The notes below the pieces were generated by a model. It saw nothing but the letters and a program-made list of their open reading frames with translations. It was not told the origin of the DNA and searched no databases. Below, piece after piece: positions 44,680-53,472 of a DNA stretch of 64,000 nucleotides. Source of the stretch: Bacteroidales bacterium (GTDB lineage Bacteria; Bacteroidota; Bacteroidia; Bacteroidales; P3); the NCBI GenBank assembly GCA_017960475.1, contig JAGCZH010000001.1, forward strand, positions 1 through 64,000, in the 5' to 3' direction. Each line of letters starts with the position of its first letter. The stretch's first letter is position 1. Made by a program: the position numbers and the translations under genes.

Positions 44680-45582
44680 TTATTGTTCGCGTACAACTTT
44701 GACTTTGTATCCCTTCCCATATGCTGAGAAAATAGGACCTGCGCCCATTCCCATCACACCAATCTCAATTTGGTTATCATCAAAATCGGCAAGAAAACCT
44801 TGGGCGCTAAATGAGCCATATCCCTGGTAGGATTTCACCATTTTGCCTTGACGGTCGTAGAAACAGACAAAAGCTCCTTCCTCGTCCCATCCTTGACTGT
44901 ACAAAATAGCTTTCGTATAATTGGGGTGTCCTGTAATAGCCATTTCGTAGACCATATCATATCCTTTTGGAGCATCTGAAGTCTCTGATGTTTGCTCGCT
45001 ATAATACTCGATGATGCGAGTTGCGGAACCTCTGCCATACTCATAACCTTTGCTGGTTCTTTTTGTCCAGTTGCCATAGTTGTCCAAATTGGAGTATGTG
45101 AGGGTCTCATATTCAACATCGCCATCAACAGTATGTTTGATTTTGACAACGAAACCGCGTTCGTCGTAGGTATAGACCTCTTCCATCATCGACCCTTCGG
45201 CGGCAGACTCTGTTCCCACGAGCTTGTCACCATTCCATTTGTAAGTGATATAATTCTCGTAACCCTCCATTTGGGCTATTCGACCCTGTTTGTCACGTTT
45301 AAATGAGAATTCCCCGCTATGTTTTGTCATATTGCCATTCTGGTCGAATTCAATTGTCAATATTTTATCTACTGTCACCTTCTTGACGGGACCCTTGAGT
45401 TCGAAGAAAGCGAGGTCTGGAGTGACCAATGGAGTTTGGGCTTCATCCTCTGATGTGGATTCAACCATGGAATCCTTATTGATGCTATCTTCCGAGCCAT
45501 CTTTGGAATTATTGGAGTTGTGGCAGGCAACTCCAATGAAACATAAGGATAGACCAGCAAAAAACAATATAGCTTTTTTCAT
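44680..45582 (-). CDS. Hypothetical lipoprotein with YD/RHS-like strands
   Basis: This 300-residue protein has a type II signal peptide with lipobox IGVAC (Cys20), then a low-complexity Ser/Asp/Glu linker of about 35 residues. The rest is beta-rich with repeated 'FDQNGNMTKHSGEF', 'YTYDERGFVVKIKH' and 'YSNLDNYGNWTKR' segments, like the YD (RHS-type) repeats of Bacteroidota lipoproteins. The function is unknown. It sits between a response regulator and a sensor kinase on the same strand and may be part of their sensory output or input; that is inference from position only. Confidence 0.72.
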   Translation of the reverse strand: MKKAILFFAGLSLCFIGVACHNSNNSKDGSEDSINKDSMVESTSEDEAQTPLVTPDLAFFELKGPVKKVTVDKILTIEFDQNGNMTKHSGEFSFKRDKQGRIAQMEGYENYITYKWNGDKLVGTESAAEGSMMEEVYTYDERGFVVKIKHTVDGDVEYETLTYSNLDNYGNWTKRTSKGYEYGRGSATRIIEYYSEQTSETSDAPKGYDMVYEMAITGHPNYTKAILYSQGWDEEGAFVCFYDRQGKMVKSYQGYGSFSAQGFLADFDDNQIEIGVMGMGAGPIFSAYGKGYKVKVVREQ

Positions 45583-45829
45583 TTTCTCTTCCCTATACGT
45601 GTCGGGTGCAACTGTTGTCGCTCATACAGTGCCGGTTTGAGCGGATTGATGTAATTGAGAAAGAAGCGTGGCACAGAGAACATCTCTTTTTTATAAACAG
45701 GAGACATGACACTTCTCGACTTCATTCCCGAAATCGTCTGCAAAAATACGACAATTATTTGGTTCAGCCAAATAATTTTTAGCCGTAATGCAAGATAGGG
45801 ATAAATAAGGTGATTGGGAGGGATAATTA

Positions 45830-47941
45830 TCAATCCTCCTTCGTGGCGATAAGGAAATGGAATATGCTGCCTTTGCCGGCGGTACTCTCTGCCCAAATAC
45901 GGCAACCACGGATGGTGTTGTCGTCGTGTTTCTTGATGATGTAGCGGCACAGTATGAGACCGAAACCAGAGCCGTAGCCCTGCTGGCACGCCTGTCTCGG
46001 CTTTTTGTCCGACCGGAACAGGTTCTCAAGATCATCAGGATTCATTCCGCTGCCGGTATCGGCGACAGAGAAGTGCAGGAAACGTTTGTCGTCCGCCCAG
46101 GGCTCCACACCGACAGACACGGAGCCATTCTCAGTATGTTGGAGGGCGTTGTTGACCAGATTGCGCAGCATTATCTCCAACAGCTGACGGTCGCCAGAGG
46201 CCACGCAAGCGTTGGTCTGGAACCGCAGCGCCACGGCATCGGGGTAAGGATTGTTGACACTCTGCTGCACGCTGTCGAAGACTTCCTGTACAGCAATAGT
46301 GGAGAGCCGGAACTGAAGGCCGCTGGGGATGGAGAGATTTGTCCAATTCTTGATATTCTCGAAAGTACGTATCAGCTGTCCAGTGACCTCTCTCTTGAGG
46401 GGGTCTGGCAGGTTCTCGTTCTGAAGATAGGAGACAAAAGGTGTTATATCGTGGCGCAAGACACTGAGACAAGTCTCGACGTTGGCTATACGTTCCACAT
46501 CTTTCCGTTTAGCCTCTTGCAACATGGCTGTCTCCTTTTGCAACGCCTTGGTTCTGCGACGCAACAAGAGGAGCGTCACCAGAAGAGCCACAGCCAGAAC
46601 GGCAAACAGCAGTGTGAATCGGAGCATAGTGGCACTTTCTCGATTTGCCTCGTCGAGTTGCCGTTGCAACAAGAAGTCAGCCTTCTCGTTTTGTTTGATA
46701 TAGTTCAGAAGATCCAACTCCTTTCGTGTCCAGTTTCTCACCTGATCTGACGATATGGCACAACCCGAGACAAGGAGACCCTCGTAAAGCATAGCCTCAA
46801 ATTTCGGAGCCACAGAATGCTGTATGCTACCCTCCGCGGAGCCTCTGCCCATATCTGTTTGCACCGGCAGTTCTCTATCGATGATATCCAAGCCTTCGAC
46901 AAAATAGTCGCACGCCAAGGCAGTGTCGCCGACGGCCATACTATAACGTCCCGTGGCGACCACAGCACCCAGGCGCTGATAGGGGTCGTCGTGGAGAAAA
47001 AACAACGATGTGGCCTCTCGCATAAAGGCTAGTGTTGTGTCGGCGACATCGCTGACATCAAACGAAAAAGCATTGCGCACATAATCGCATATCGCCTTGA
47101 CCTCTTTAGCGTTGTCAATCCATGTGGAAGGTTTGATGTTTCTGCTCCAGAGCATGAAGCCAAAAAGCTGGTAGGTATTGGCGAGATGATAGGTGCTATA
47201 GCGGTCGCTGTTGTTGAGCAGCCGCAAGTTCTCCCCGCAATAATACAATGCTTTGGAAAGATACTCCGACTGCCGCAACGTGTCGGAGCAAAGAGCATAA
47301 TAACCATAGGCTATGGCGTAGTTTAACGACATATCCTCGGCATAGTCGCAATAAAGCGAGCTGCGCCGCATCTCCATCTCCTCGACCAGCTCGGCCTGTT
47401 GATAGAGTGACTTGTTGCGGTAGTGGTAGTTAAGTGTCGTTGTGGCAATATAAAACTCACTTTTGGCAAGGTTGAAAAGCATTCCGTCGTCTTTGCCGTC
47501 GAGCAAACCTGATTGTTCGATGTCGTACAGTATGCGATAGCAACCGGCAATGTCGCAGTTTCGCTGCAACAGGCGGGCATCAAGAATATGAGCCAATACC
47601 TGCTCGACCTCTTTGTTGGGTGTGTTGCCGGCAAAAGAGAGAATTGAGTCTATGTAGACATGAACGGAGTCGTGTATCGATCTGTTGAAGAAAGAGGTGG
47701 CCAAGTTATTCCAAGCCCTAAGCCTTCCGTCGGCATAAGTGGGAAGGCTGTCGTCGATAAAGGCGATAGCCTTTCGCGCATATTCCTCGCTGAGGGCAGC
47801 GTCATTGAAACGGTTCTGGAACGAAGATTTATTAAGCGCATCGACGCGAGAACGCAGCAAAGCATCGATGTCTTCATGATGGGATGTGCATCCGACCAAT
47901 GCTCCCATCAGTATGGCTAGAATAAAAACACGTTGTTTCAA
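45830..47941 (-). CDS. Large sensor histidine kinase with N-terminal lipobox
   Basis: This 703-residue protein begins with a signal peptide that ends in a lipobox (LMGALVGC, Cys18). A helical, TPR-like ectodomain of about 420 residues follows, then one membrane helix (about 439-460) and a kinase core. The H-box is LRHDITPFV (His near 497), the N-box LRNLVNNALQH, the G boxes ADTGSGM and GYGSGFGL. No receiver or DNA-binding domain is attached. The reading frame has no ATG before the signal peptide; the start is a TTG at 47941 directly abutting a repeat element. Lipidation together with a membrane helix would be unusual. The probable partner regulator lies at 43745. Confidence 0.85.
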   Translation of the reverse strand: MKQRVFILAILMGALVGCTSHHEDIDALLRSRVDALNKSSFQNRFNDAALSEEYARKAIAFIDDSLPTYADGRLRAWNNLATSFFNRSIHDSVHVYIDSILSFAGNTPNKEVEQVLAHILDARLLQRNCDIAGCYRILYDIEQSGLLDGKDDGMLFNLAKSEFYIATTTLNYHYRNKSLYQQAELVEEMEMRRSSLYCDYAEDMSLNYAIAYGYYALCSDTLRQSEYLSKALYYCGENLRLLNNSDRYSTYHLANTYQLFGFMLWSRNIKPSTWIDNAKEVKAICDYVRNAFSFDVSDVADTTLAFMREATSLFFLHDDPYQRLGAVVATGRYSMAVGDTALACDYFVEGLDIIDRELPVQTDMGRGSAEGSIQHSVAPKFEAMLYEGLLVSGCAISSDQVRNWTRKELDLLNYIKQNEKADFLLQRQLDEANRESATMLRFTLLFAVLAVALLVTLLLLRRRTKALQKETAMLQEAKRKDVERIANVETCLSVLRHDITPFVSYLQNENLPDPLKREVTGQLIRTFENIKNWTNLSIPSGLQFRLSTIAVQEVFDSVQQSVNNPYPDAVALRFQTNACVASGDRQLLEIMLRNLVNNALQHTENGSVSVGVEPWADDKRFLHFSVADTGSGMNPDDLENLFRSDKKPRQACQQGYGSGFGLILCRYIIKKHDDNTIRGCRIWAESTAGKGSIFHFLIATKED

Positions 47942-48205
47942 GGATTAAAAGGATAAAAAGGATAAAAAGGTTAAAAGGGTTTAAAAGGTTTGAAATGGTA
48001 CAAGCTCCGGTGGAGCGCGTAGAGCTGATTTGTGAGTGGATGAAAAAAGTGGAGTAAAAATGGGAGTTAAAATGGGAGTTAAAAAATGGACAAATGAATA
48101 TGTATTGTCCTGCGCGCAGCGCATAACTTCCTTTTTAACTTCCATCGAAGATTAACTTCCTTTTATTTTCCATTGTTTTGAATTTTCAATTCTCAATTTT
48201 CAATT
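47942..48205 (-). repeat. Composite intergenic repeat, inverted copy (B-D-C)
   Basis: This is the same modular element in the opposite orientation: read on the minus strand it has an AATTGAGAATTG-like piece, block C (48175-48045; GGAAGTTA repeats and TGCGCTGCGCGCA), block D (48045-48000) and block B, whose CCTTTTAATCC end meets the TTG start codon of the sensor kinase. It fills nearly all of the gap to the tRNA-Cys terminator. Confidence 0.85.
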
Positions 48206-48247
48206 TTAACAAAGGGGTTCGTTGCACTTGGAGTGGTATATTGCAAA

Positions 48248-48278
48248 AAGAACTCGACAGATTGTCTGTCGAGTTCTT
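48248..48278 (-). terminator. Terminator of tRNA-Cys
   Basis: A perfect 14-bp stem (48248-48261 with 48265-48278, 3-nt loop) lies 8 bp after the tRNA; on the minus strand TTTTT overlaps its end. Confidence 0.85.
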
Positions 48279-48286
48279 ACTCTTAG

Positions 48287-48357
48287 AGGTCGCTTCCGGA
48301 TTTGAACCGGAGTAGCAGGTTTTGCAGACCTGTGCCTAGCCCCTCGGCCAAACGACC
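48287..48357 (-). tRNA. tRNA-Cys (anticodon GCA)
   Basis: A 71-nt cloverleaf can be drawn on the minus strand: acceptor GGTCGTT with AGCGACC, anticodon stem CAGGT/ACCTG with loop CTGCAAA (anticodon GCA), T stem TCCGG/CCGGA with loop TTCAAAT. The discriminator base is U73, an identity element of tRNA-Cys. CCA is not encoded. A terminator follows at once. Confidence 0.95.
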
Positions 48358-48548
48358 TTTTGTCCGAAAAAGACTTTGCAAAAGTACTAACAATTTCGAT
48401 AATGGCAAAATTTTTCTCCCAAATATTTTCTTTACAATTTATACAGCATTAAAAATCATTACTATACAAATATACATACACTATATTTATTTACAAATAA
48501 ACAATGTAAAAAAATTATGATTGTATGCAATTAATAAAATTTTCGGTG

Positions 48549-48556
48549 TATTTTTG
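48549..48556 (+). promoter_or_regulatory. -7 element almost touching the TrmH-family start codon
   Basis: TATTTTTG (TAnnTTTG match) ends 5 bp before the ATG at 48562. If it is the promoter, the transcript begins at or next to the start codon, so the mRNA would be leaderless or nearly so. Confidence 0.55.
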
Positions 48557-48561
48557 CAAAC

Positions 48562-49374
48562 ATGAAGACAATACATATCGACAGGATTGACTCTCCGGAA
48601 CTTAATGTATACACGCAACTTACCGAAGCGCAGTTGCGCAACAGGCTTGAACCCGAAAAAGGCATTTTCATCGCCGAAAGCCTGAAAGTGGCGCGCATCG
48701 CATTGGAAAAAGGACTGGAGCCCGTCTCTTTTCTTGCCGAGAGGAAATATGTCGACGAGCAGATTATCCCTCTTTTTGGAGATAAATACGACATACCGGT
48801 ATACACCGGCGAGCGAAGTCTGCTGTCGAAACTCACCGGCTATGAGCTGACACGAGGTTTTCTTTGTGCCATGAAACGTCCCACATTGCCCTCTGTCGAG
48901 GAGGTTTGTCGCAACAAAAGCCGTATCGCAGTCCTCGACAATGTGGTAAATTCGACAAATACCGGCGCAATATTCCGTGCCGCCACCGCATTAGGTATCG
49001 AGGGGCTTCTCCTCTCCCCCACTTGCTGCGATCCTTTGAACCGTCGCAGTGTGCGAGTGAGTATGGGGACGGTATTCCAGATGCCCTGGACCTATATTGA
49101 GAATTGGGACGACATTGGCGCGCAGCGGTTACGCGACCTGGGATTCAGCAGCGTTGCCTTAGCCTTGAGTCCCGACGCTGTCGCCATCGACGACAAAACA
49201 CTCATGTCCCTCGAACGCATAGCTTTGGTTCTTGGCACCGAAGGTGACGGCCTGCCGGAAAAAACTCTGGAAGCGTGCGACTATGTCGCCATGATACCCA
49301 TGCAACAAGGTGTCGACTCACTCAATGTCGCCGCCGCTGCCGCTGTGGCTTTCTGGCAACTGCGGAAGAGGTGA
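48562..49374 (+). CDS. TrmH/SpoU-family RNA 2'-O-methyltransferase
   Basis: This 270-residue protein has an N-terminal RNA-binding substrate domain (about 1-105; EKGIFIAESLKVARIALEKG) and a C-terminal SPOUT methyltransferase domain. The three SpoU motifs are visible: LDNVVNSTNTGAIFRAA, ALVLGTEGDGLP (in IALVLGTEGDGLPEKTL) and IPMQQGVDSLNVAAAAAV. It methylates ribose 2'-OH of rRNA or tRNA; the site cannot be told, and databases give such genes names such as rlmB or tsnR without proof. Confidence 0.9.
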   Translation: MKTIHIDRIDSPELNVYTQLTEAQLRNRLEPEKGIFIAESLKVARIALEKGLEPVSFLAERKYVDEQIIPLFGDKYDIPVYTGERSLLSKLTGYELTRGFLCAMKRPTLPSVEEVCRNKSRIAVLDNVVNSTNTGAIFRAATALGIEGLLLSPTCCDPLNRRSVRVSMGTVFQMPWTYIENWDDIGAQRLRDLGFSSVALALSPDAVAIDDKTLMSLERIALVLGTEGDGLPEKTLEACDYVAMIPMQQGVDSLNVAAAAAVAFWQLRKR

Positions 49375-49444
49375 TGAAGAGTGCGACGACCTTGCGCGTG
49401 ACGGTTATGAGTCCGCTATGAGTCCGCTAAAGGTTGGTTTTTGA

Positions 49445-49494
49445 ACAAAAAAAGCGGGGCAATGTCTACCTTGACAAAGCCCCGCTTTTTTTGT
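49445..49494. terminator. Bidirectional terminator between convergent genes
   Basis: A 16-bp inverted repeat (49445-49460 with 49479-49494) has a GCGGGGC/GCCCCGC core flanked by A7/T7, so it can end transcription from both the methyltransferase gene and the S46 peptidase gene. Confidence 0.92.
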
Positions 49495-49510
49495 AATGCT
49501 TTAGAGGTGG

Positions 49511-51679
49511 TTATTTCACGATAACCATCTCGTCGATAAGATTCTTGGCACCGGCATATTTGTCGATGACAAAGAGCATGTAGCGCGAATCCAGACAGAT
49601 GCAACGCTGCAGGTTCTCCTCGAAATCTATGTCACCCGACATAGCCTCGCTGTTGCCGTCAAAGGCAAGACCAATAAGGTTGCCCTCAGCGTCGAGGACA
49701 GGACTACCGCTGTTGCCACCGGTGATGTCGTTGTTGGTGACAAAGCAGGTGACCAGCTCTCCCTTGCTATTGGCATACGGGCCAAAGTCACGGGCGGCAT
49801 AGAGATTCTTCAAGCGTTCGGGAACAATAAACTCGCTGTTGTTGGGATCCTCTTTCTCCATAACGCCCTTCAGTGTGGTGTAGTAGCTGTAAGAGACAGC
49901 ATCCTTGGGGTCATAAGCCTTAACGTTGCCGTAGGTGAGGCGGATGGTGGAGTTGGCGTCGGGGCTCATAAGCTTGACGTTCTTGTTGATTTGGAGAATA
50001 CCGTCGGTGAAGTTTCTGATACCACGTTTGAGACCGTCGGTGGTTTCTTTTGGCACCATGCTGCTAATCTCAACATATTTCTGGTAAATCTCGTTTCCGA
50101 TCATGAAGATAGGATCCTTCTCAAGTTTCTTGGCATCGGGTTTTTCAAGGAACTTCATGCAGCTTTCCTCGGTGCCGAAAACAGACTTTTTAAAGAGGTC
50201 CTCGACATAGCGGGTGAAGTCACCCTTGTATTTTCTGTCGGCGTTGACAAGGAATTCGGGCATGAAACGCATATCCATGTTCTTATACACATATTCGAAG
50301 AGTGCGGCCATCAGAAGCTTTTCTGTGTTAGCGTCATAGTCTTTGTAGAACTCCTCGCAGTTTGCCCTGATAGCGTCCATAAGATCGTCGTGAGAGTCAC
50401 CGTCGGGGCCCAATGCAAGCTGCAAGGTGCGTCCAACGCGGAAAGTCTGCCATGGCAGCTCGGGGCCCGAGATAAGACCTTCGATGATATAGGAGCTTGC
50501 AGCCTGGTATGGGGCGCGGTCGGCATAACCTTTCTTTATGAGAGGGAGAGCCTCGGCATATTTCGGGTCTTTGTCCTTGGCCCATGACTTATAGATTGAC
50601 TCAATCTCTTTCTTAATACCCATGGTGTTGAGATTCTTCAAGGCTTTGTTCTGCTCGTTGCTGTATTTCCAGTAGTTGGAGCAGCTTGCATACTTGGAGG
50701 CATATTTGATCTTGATTTCCTGGCTTGAAGCCATCTGCTCACGAAGGATGTTGATTTTCACTGTGCGGATCTCATAGCGTAGTTTGTTGGTGATGTTCAT
50801 GGTTTCCTCGAGACCATAGCTGGTAAGGAAATGGTTGGTTGTTCCCGGGAATCCCATAACCATAGCGAAATCGCCGTCTTTCAGCTCACGATTGCTGACA
50901 GGGAGGAAATGTTTGGGTTTGAGAGGGATGTTGGATTCCGCGTAATCAGCCGGATCACCATTGGGAGCAGTATAGATACGGAACATTGAGAAGTCGCAAG
51001 TGTGACGAGGCCACGACCAGTTGTCGGTGTCGCCGCCGAATTTGCCCATTGACGAAGGAGGTGCTCCAACGAGACGGACATCCCTGTAAATGGTATGGAC
51101 AAAAAGGAAGTACTGGTTGTCGTTGAACATGGGTTTTACCATAGCGTCGTAGATGGTACCATCGGAAGCCTTTTTGGCAATACGGTCACACACCTCTTTT
51201 ACGGCGCGGGCACGCTCCGACTCGCTCATGTCGTCGCTCAGAGCCGACAAAACCTCCTCGGTGACATCCTCCATACGGTGCAGGATTGAGGCGGTAAGAC
51301 CCGGATTGGGCAGTTCCTCTTCCTTGCTATATGCCCAGAAACCGTCACGCAGATAGTCATGCTCAACAGTGGAATGCTGCTGAAGATTGCCATAACCACA
51401 GTGGTGGTTGGTCGAGATCAGACCCTGGTCGGAGATAATCTCACCTGTGCAGAAATGCCAGAAAGGAGACCCTTCGTTGCCAAGACCGACAATGGCGTCT
51501 TTGAGACAGCTCTGATTTACGCTATAGATGTCTTCAGCCGTCAATTTAAAACCAGCTTTCTGCATGTCAGCATAGTTTTTGCCAATGAGCGAGAGAAGCC
51601 ACATACCCTCATCGGCCTTTACAACACCCGGCAAAGCCATGAGCATAGCCAGGGACAATACAAATGTTTTGATTTTCAT
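49511..51679 (-). CDS. S46 family dipeptidyl-peptidase (DPP7/DPP11 type)
   Basis: This 722-residue protein has a signal peptide (to about Ala22) and the S46 fold, a chymotrypsin-like protease with a helical cap. Catalytic parts are visible: His in STNHHCGYG (residues 92/93), Asp in the GGDTDNWSWPRHTCDFS region and Ser657 in TGGNSGSPVLD. These periplasmic enzymes free dipeptides from oligopeptides and feed asaccharolytic growth. The position 18 residues after the catalytic Ser, which is Arg in acidic-specific DPP11 and Gly in DPP7, is Gly675 here, pointing to a DPP7-like preference for hydrophobic residues. That assignment is inference from one residue. Confidence 0.92.
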   Translation of the reverse strand: MKIKTFVLSLAMLMALPGVVKADEGMWLLSLIGKNYADMQKAGFKLTAEDIYSVNQSCLKDAIVGLGNEGSPFWHFCTGEIISDQGLISTNHHCGYGNLQQHSTVEHDYLRDGFWAYSKEEELPNPGLTASILHRMEDVTEEVLSALSDDMSESERARAVKEVCDRIAKKASDGTIYDAMVKPMFNDNQYFLFVHTIYRDVRLVGAPPSSMGKFGGDTDNWSWPRHTCDFSMFRIYTAPNGDPADYAESNIPLKPKHFLPVSNRELKDGDFAMVMGFPGTTNHFLTSYGLEETMNITNKLRYEIRTVKINILREQMASSQEIKIKYASKYASCSNYWKYSNEQNKALKNLNTMGIKKEIESIYKSWAKDKDPKYAEALPLIKKGYADRAPYQAASSYIIEGLISGPELPWQTFRVGRTLQLALGPDGDSHDDLMDAIRANCEEFYKDYDANTEKLLMAALFEYVYKNMDMRFMPEFLVNADRKYKGDFTRYVEDLFKKSVFGTEESCMKFLEKPDAKKLEKDPIFMIGNEIYQKYVEISSMVPKETTDGLKRGIRNFTDGILQINKNVKLMSPDANSTIRLTYGNVKAYDPKDAVSYSYYTTLKGVMEKEDPNNSEFIVPERLKNLYAARDFGPYANSKGELVTCFVTNNDITGGNSGSPVLDAEGNLIGLAFDGNSEAMSGDIDFEENLQRCICLDSRYMLFVIDKYAGAKNLIDEMVIVK

Positions 51680-51751
51680 TTTAGATATTATTATTGATTA
51701 ATTGATTAAATTACAAGAAAATACAAGAAGTATCAAAGATTATATCTTTTG

Positions 51752-51780
51752 CAAATTTACAAAAAAAAAGCAATTCACAA
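51752..51780 (-). promoter_or_regulatory. Promoter of the S46 peptidase gene
   Basis: On the minus strand TTG (51780-51778) and TAAATTTG (51759-51752) are 18 bp apart, close to the Bacteroidota consensus. It predicts a leader of about 65 nt. Between 51781 and 51970 the gap is AT-rich and nothing else is seen. Confidence 0.55.
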
Positions 51781-51976
51781 TCCATGGGGCGCCAAAAAGA
51801 AAACAACATGCAATTTTTTCCATCTCAAAAAAAGTTATCAACAGCATTCAAACAGGTGAAACAACATGGAAACACATCACACCTTGAACCAAAACAATCA
51901 AAGTAAATAACTGTATTCATGTATTTTAAGTATAGATAAAAATTTTTGAAACCAAACAGATACAAGTGACGTATAA

Positions 51977-52059
51977 AAGGGTGCAAAAGGGTTTTATTGG
52001 AAAGTTAAAACTTTTTTTGGAAAAAAATAACAATTTCTGGAATATAATTTATATCTTTA
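51977..52059 (+). promoter_or_regulatory. mraZ promoter with 10-bp-phased GG array (candidate MraZ operator)
   Basis: GG dinucleotides occur at 51979, 51989, 51999, 52019 and 52039, all on the same 10-bp phase, in contexts AGGGTG, AGGGTT, TGGAAA, TGGAAA and TGGAAT. MraZ in E. coli binds direct TGGGN repeats spaced by 5 nt, that is, also 10 bp per repeat. A -7-like TATCTTTA follows at 52052-52059. The array thus fits an autoregulatory operator; this is inference. Confidence 0.6.
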
Positions 52060-52083
52060 CACTTCGAAACAAAATAGGCAAAA

Positions 52084-52545
52084 ATGTCGTTATTACTTGG
52101 TATAGAGTATTGTAAGCTTGACAGCAATGGTCGTTTCAAGCTCCCAATTGCGATAAAAAAGCAATTGGAGGGGAGCGACTGTCGTTTTGTCATCCGGCCA
52201 AGTATCTATGCCGAGTGTTTGGAACTATGGCCATACGCAAGTTTTGAAGCGGAGATAGCTCAATTGCAGAAAGAACTGAACCCCTACTCAATCGAAGACC
52301 GCAAAATGCTTCGTGTACTCAGCGCCGGCAACATCGTTGAAATGGACACCAACGATCGTTTGCTGATTCCTGGCGAACAACGAGCACAAATCAAGAACGC
52401 AAAAGACTTGGTACTCCTTTCCACCGGCCATTTCATGGAAATCTGGGACTACGACACCTACAGCCGCATGAATAGCGAAACCAACGACTATGCCGTCAAG
52501 GTCGACGAAAGATTAGGGAGGAAAGTCAATGCAACAGAGCAATGA
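52084..52545 (+). CDS. mraZ: Division/cell-wall cluster regulator MraZ
   Basis: This 153-residue protein is MraZ, a ring-forming DNA-binding repressor of the dcw cluster with two SpoVT/AbrB-like repeats. Each repeat has the DXXXR-type motif: LDSNGRFKLPIAIKKQL in the first and MDTNDRLLIPGEQR in the second. It is the first gene of the cluster, and its 3' end overlaps rsmH by 17 bp, so the two are translationally linked. A candidate operator lies just upstream. Confidence 0.94.
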   Translation: MSLLLGIEYCKLDSNGRFKLPIAIKKQLEGSDCRFVIRPSIYAECLELWPYASFEAEIAQLQKELNPYSIEDRKMLRVLSAGNIVEMDTNDRLLIPGEQRAQIKNAKDLVLLSTGHFMEIWDYDTYSRMNSETNDYAVKVDERLGRKVNATEQ

Positions 52546-53470
52546 GAAATACCACATCCCTGTAATGCTCCATGAATGCATGGAGGCCTTGGATATACAC
52601 CCTGACGGAGTGTATGTCGATGTCACTTTTGGCGGTGGCGGACATTCCCGCGCCATACTCGACCTCCTTGGTGACAACGGCCGTCTTTTCGCTTTCGATC
52701 GCGACAGCGATGCCATAGCCAACATCCCCGACGACACTCGCTTCTGCCTGATACAAGAGAACTTCAAACATCTCAAAAATTTCCTTCGCCTTCATGGTGT
52801 GAGAAAAATAGACGGGTTACTCGCCGACCTTGGCATTTCAAGCCATCAAATAGACGTCGCGGAACGCGGTTTCTCAACACGCCTGGATGGCCCTCTCGAC
52901 CTGAGAATGGACCGCCGCGAGGAGACAACGGCAGCCGACATTGTGAACAACGCCTCGACAGAAGAGCTGCAGAACATCTTATGGCTATACGGTGAGCTGC
53001 CAAACGCCAACATACTGGCTCGCGACATTGTGTCGGCACGCTCGCTGGAGCCCATAACAACGACATCGCAGCTATGCAACGCCATAAGCAGGCATCTGCC
53101 ACACAATCGCCAAAACAAAGCTCTGGCAATGGTGTTCCAAGCCCTGCGCATCTATGTAAACGGGGAACTTGAGGCTCTGAGACAGATGTTGACGCAAGCC
53201 ACCGAAATCCTAAATCCAGGTGGCAGAATATGCGTCATGTCGTACCATTCTCTCGAAGACCGCCTAGTGAAGAACTTTTTCAGATGCGGCAACTTCGAGG
53301 GCAAGCAAGAAAAAGACTTCTATGGCAACCTTATAGCACCCCTGAAGCCTGTGAGAAACAAACCAACAACAGCATCGCAGGAGGAATTGGAGACAAACAA
53401 CAGGTCGCGCAGCGCAAAGCTGAGAGTCGCCGAGAAACCCATCGATAAAACGGACGAAAAGGAGGATTGA
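52529..53470 (+). CDS. rsmH: 16S rRNA m4C1402 methyltransferase RsmH
   Basis: This 313-residue protein is RsmH (MraW), which N4-methylates C1402 of 16S rRNA using S-adenosylmethionine. Diagnostic parts: YHIPVMLHECMEAL, the AdoMet site VDVTFGGGGHSRAIL, LLADLGISSHQID and RICVMSYHSLEDRLVKNFF. The ATG lies inside the mraZ end. It ends 2 bp before the ftsL-like start codon. Confidence 0.96.
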   Translation: MQQSNEKYHIPVMLHECMEALDIHPDGVYVDVTFGGGGHSRAILDLLGDNGRLFAFDRDSDAIANIPDDTRFCLIQENFKHLKNFLRLHGVRKIDGLLADLGISSHQIDVAERGFSTRLDGPLDLRMDRREETTAADIVNNASTEELQNILWLYGELPNANILARDIVSARSLEPITTTSQLCNAISRHLPHNRQNKALAMVFQALRIYVNGELEALRQMLTQATEILNPGGRICVMSYHSLEDRLVKNFFRCGNFEGKQEKDFYGNLIAPLKPVRNKPTTASQEELETNNRSRSAKLRVAEKPIDKTDEKED

Positions 53471-53472
53471 CA

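Noticed and set aside
45857..46750. 297-codon open frame antisense to the sensor kinase
   Set aside because: It overlaps the H, N and G boxes of the kinase on the other strand and has no recognisable features.
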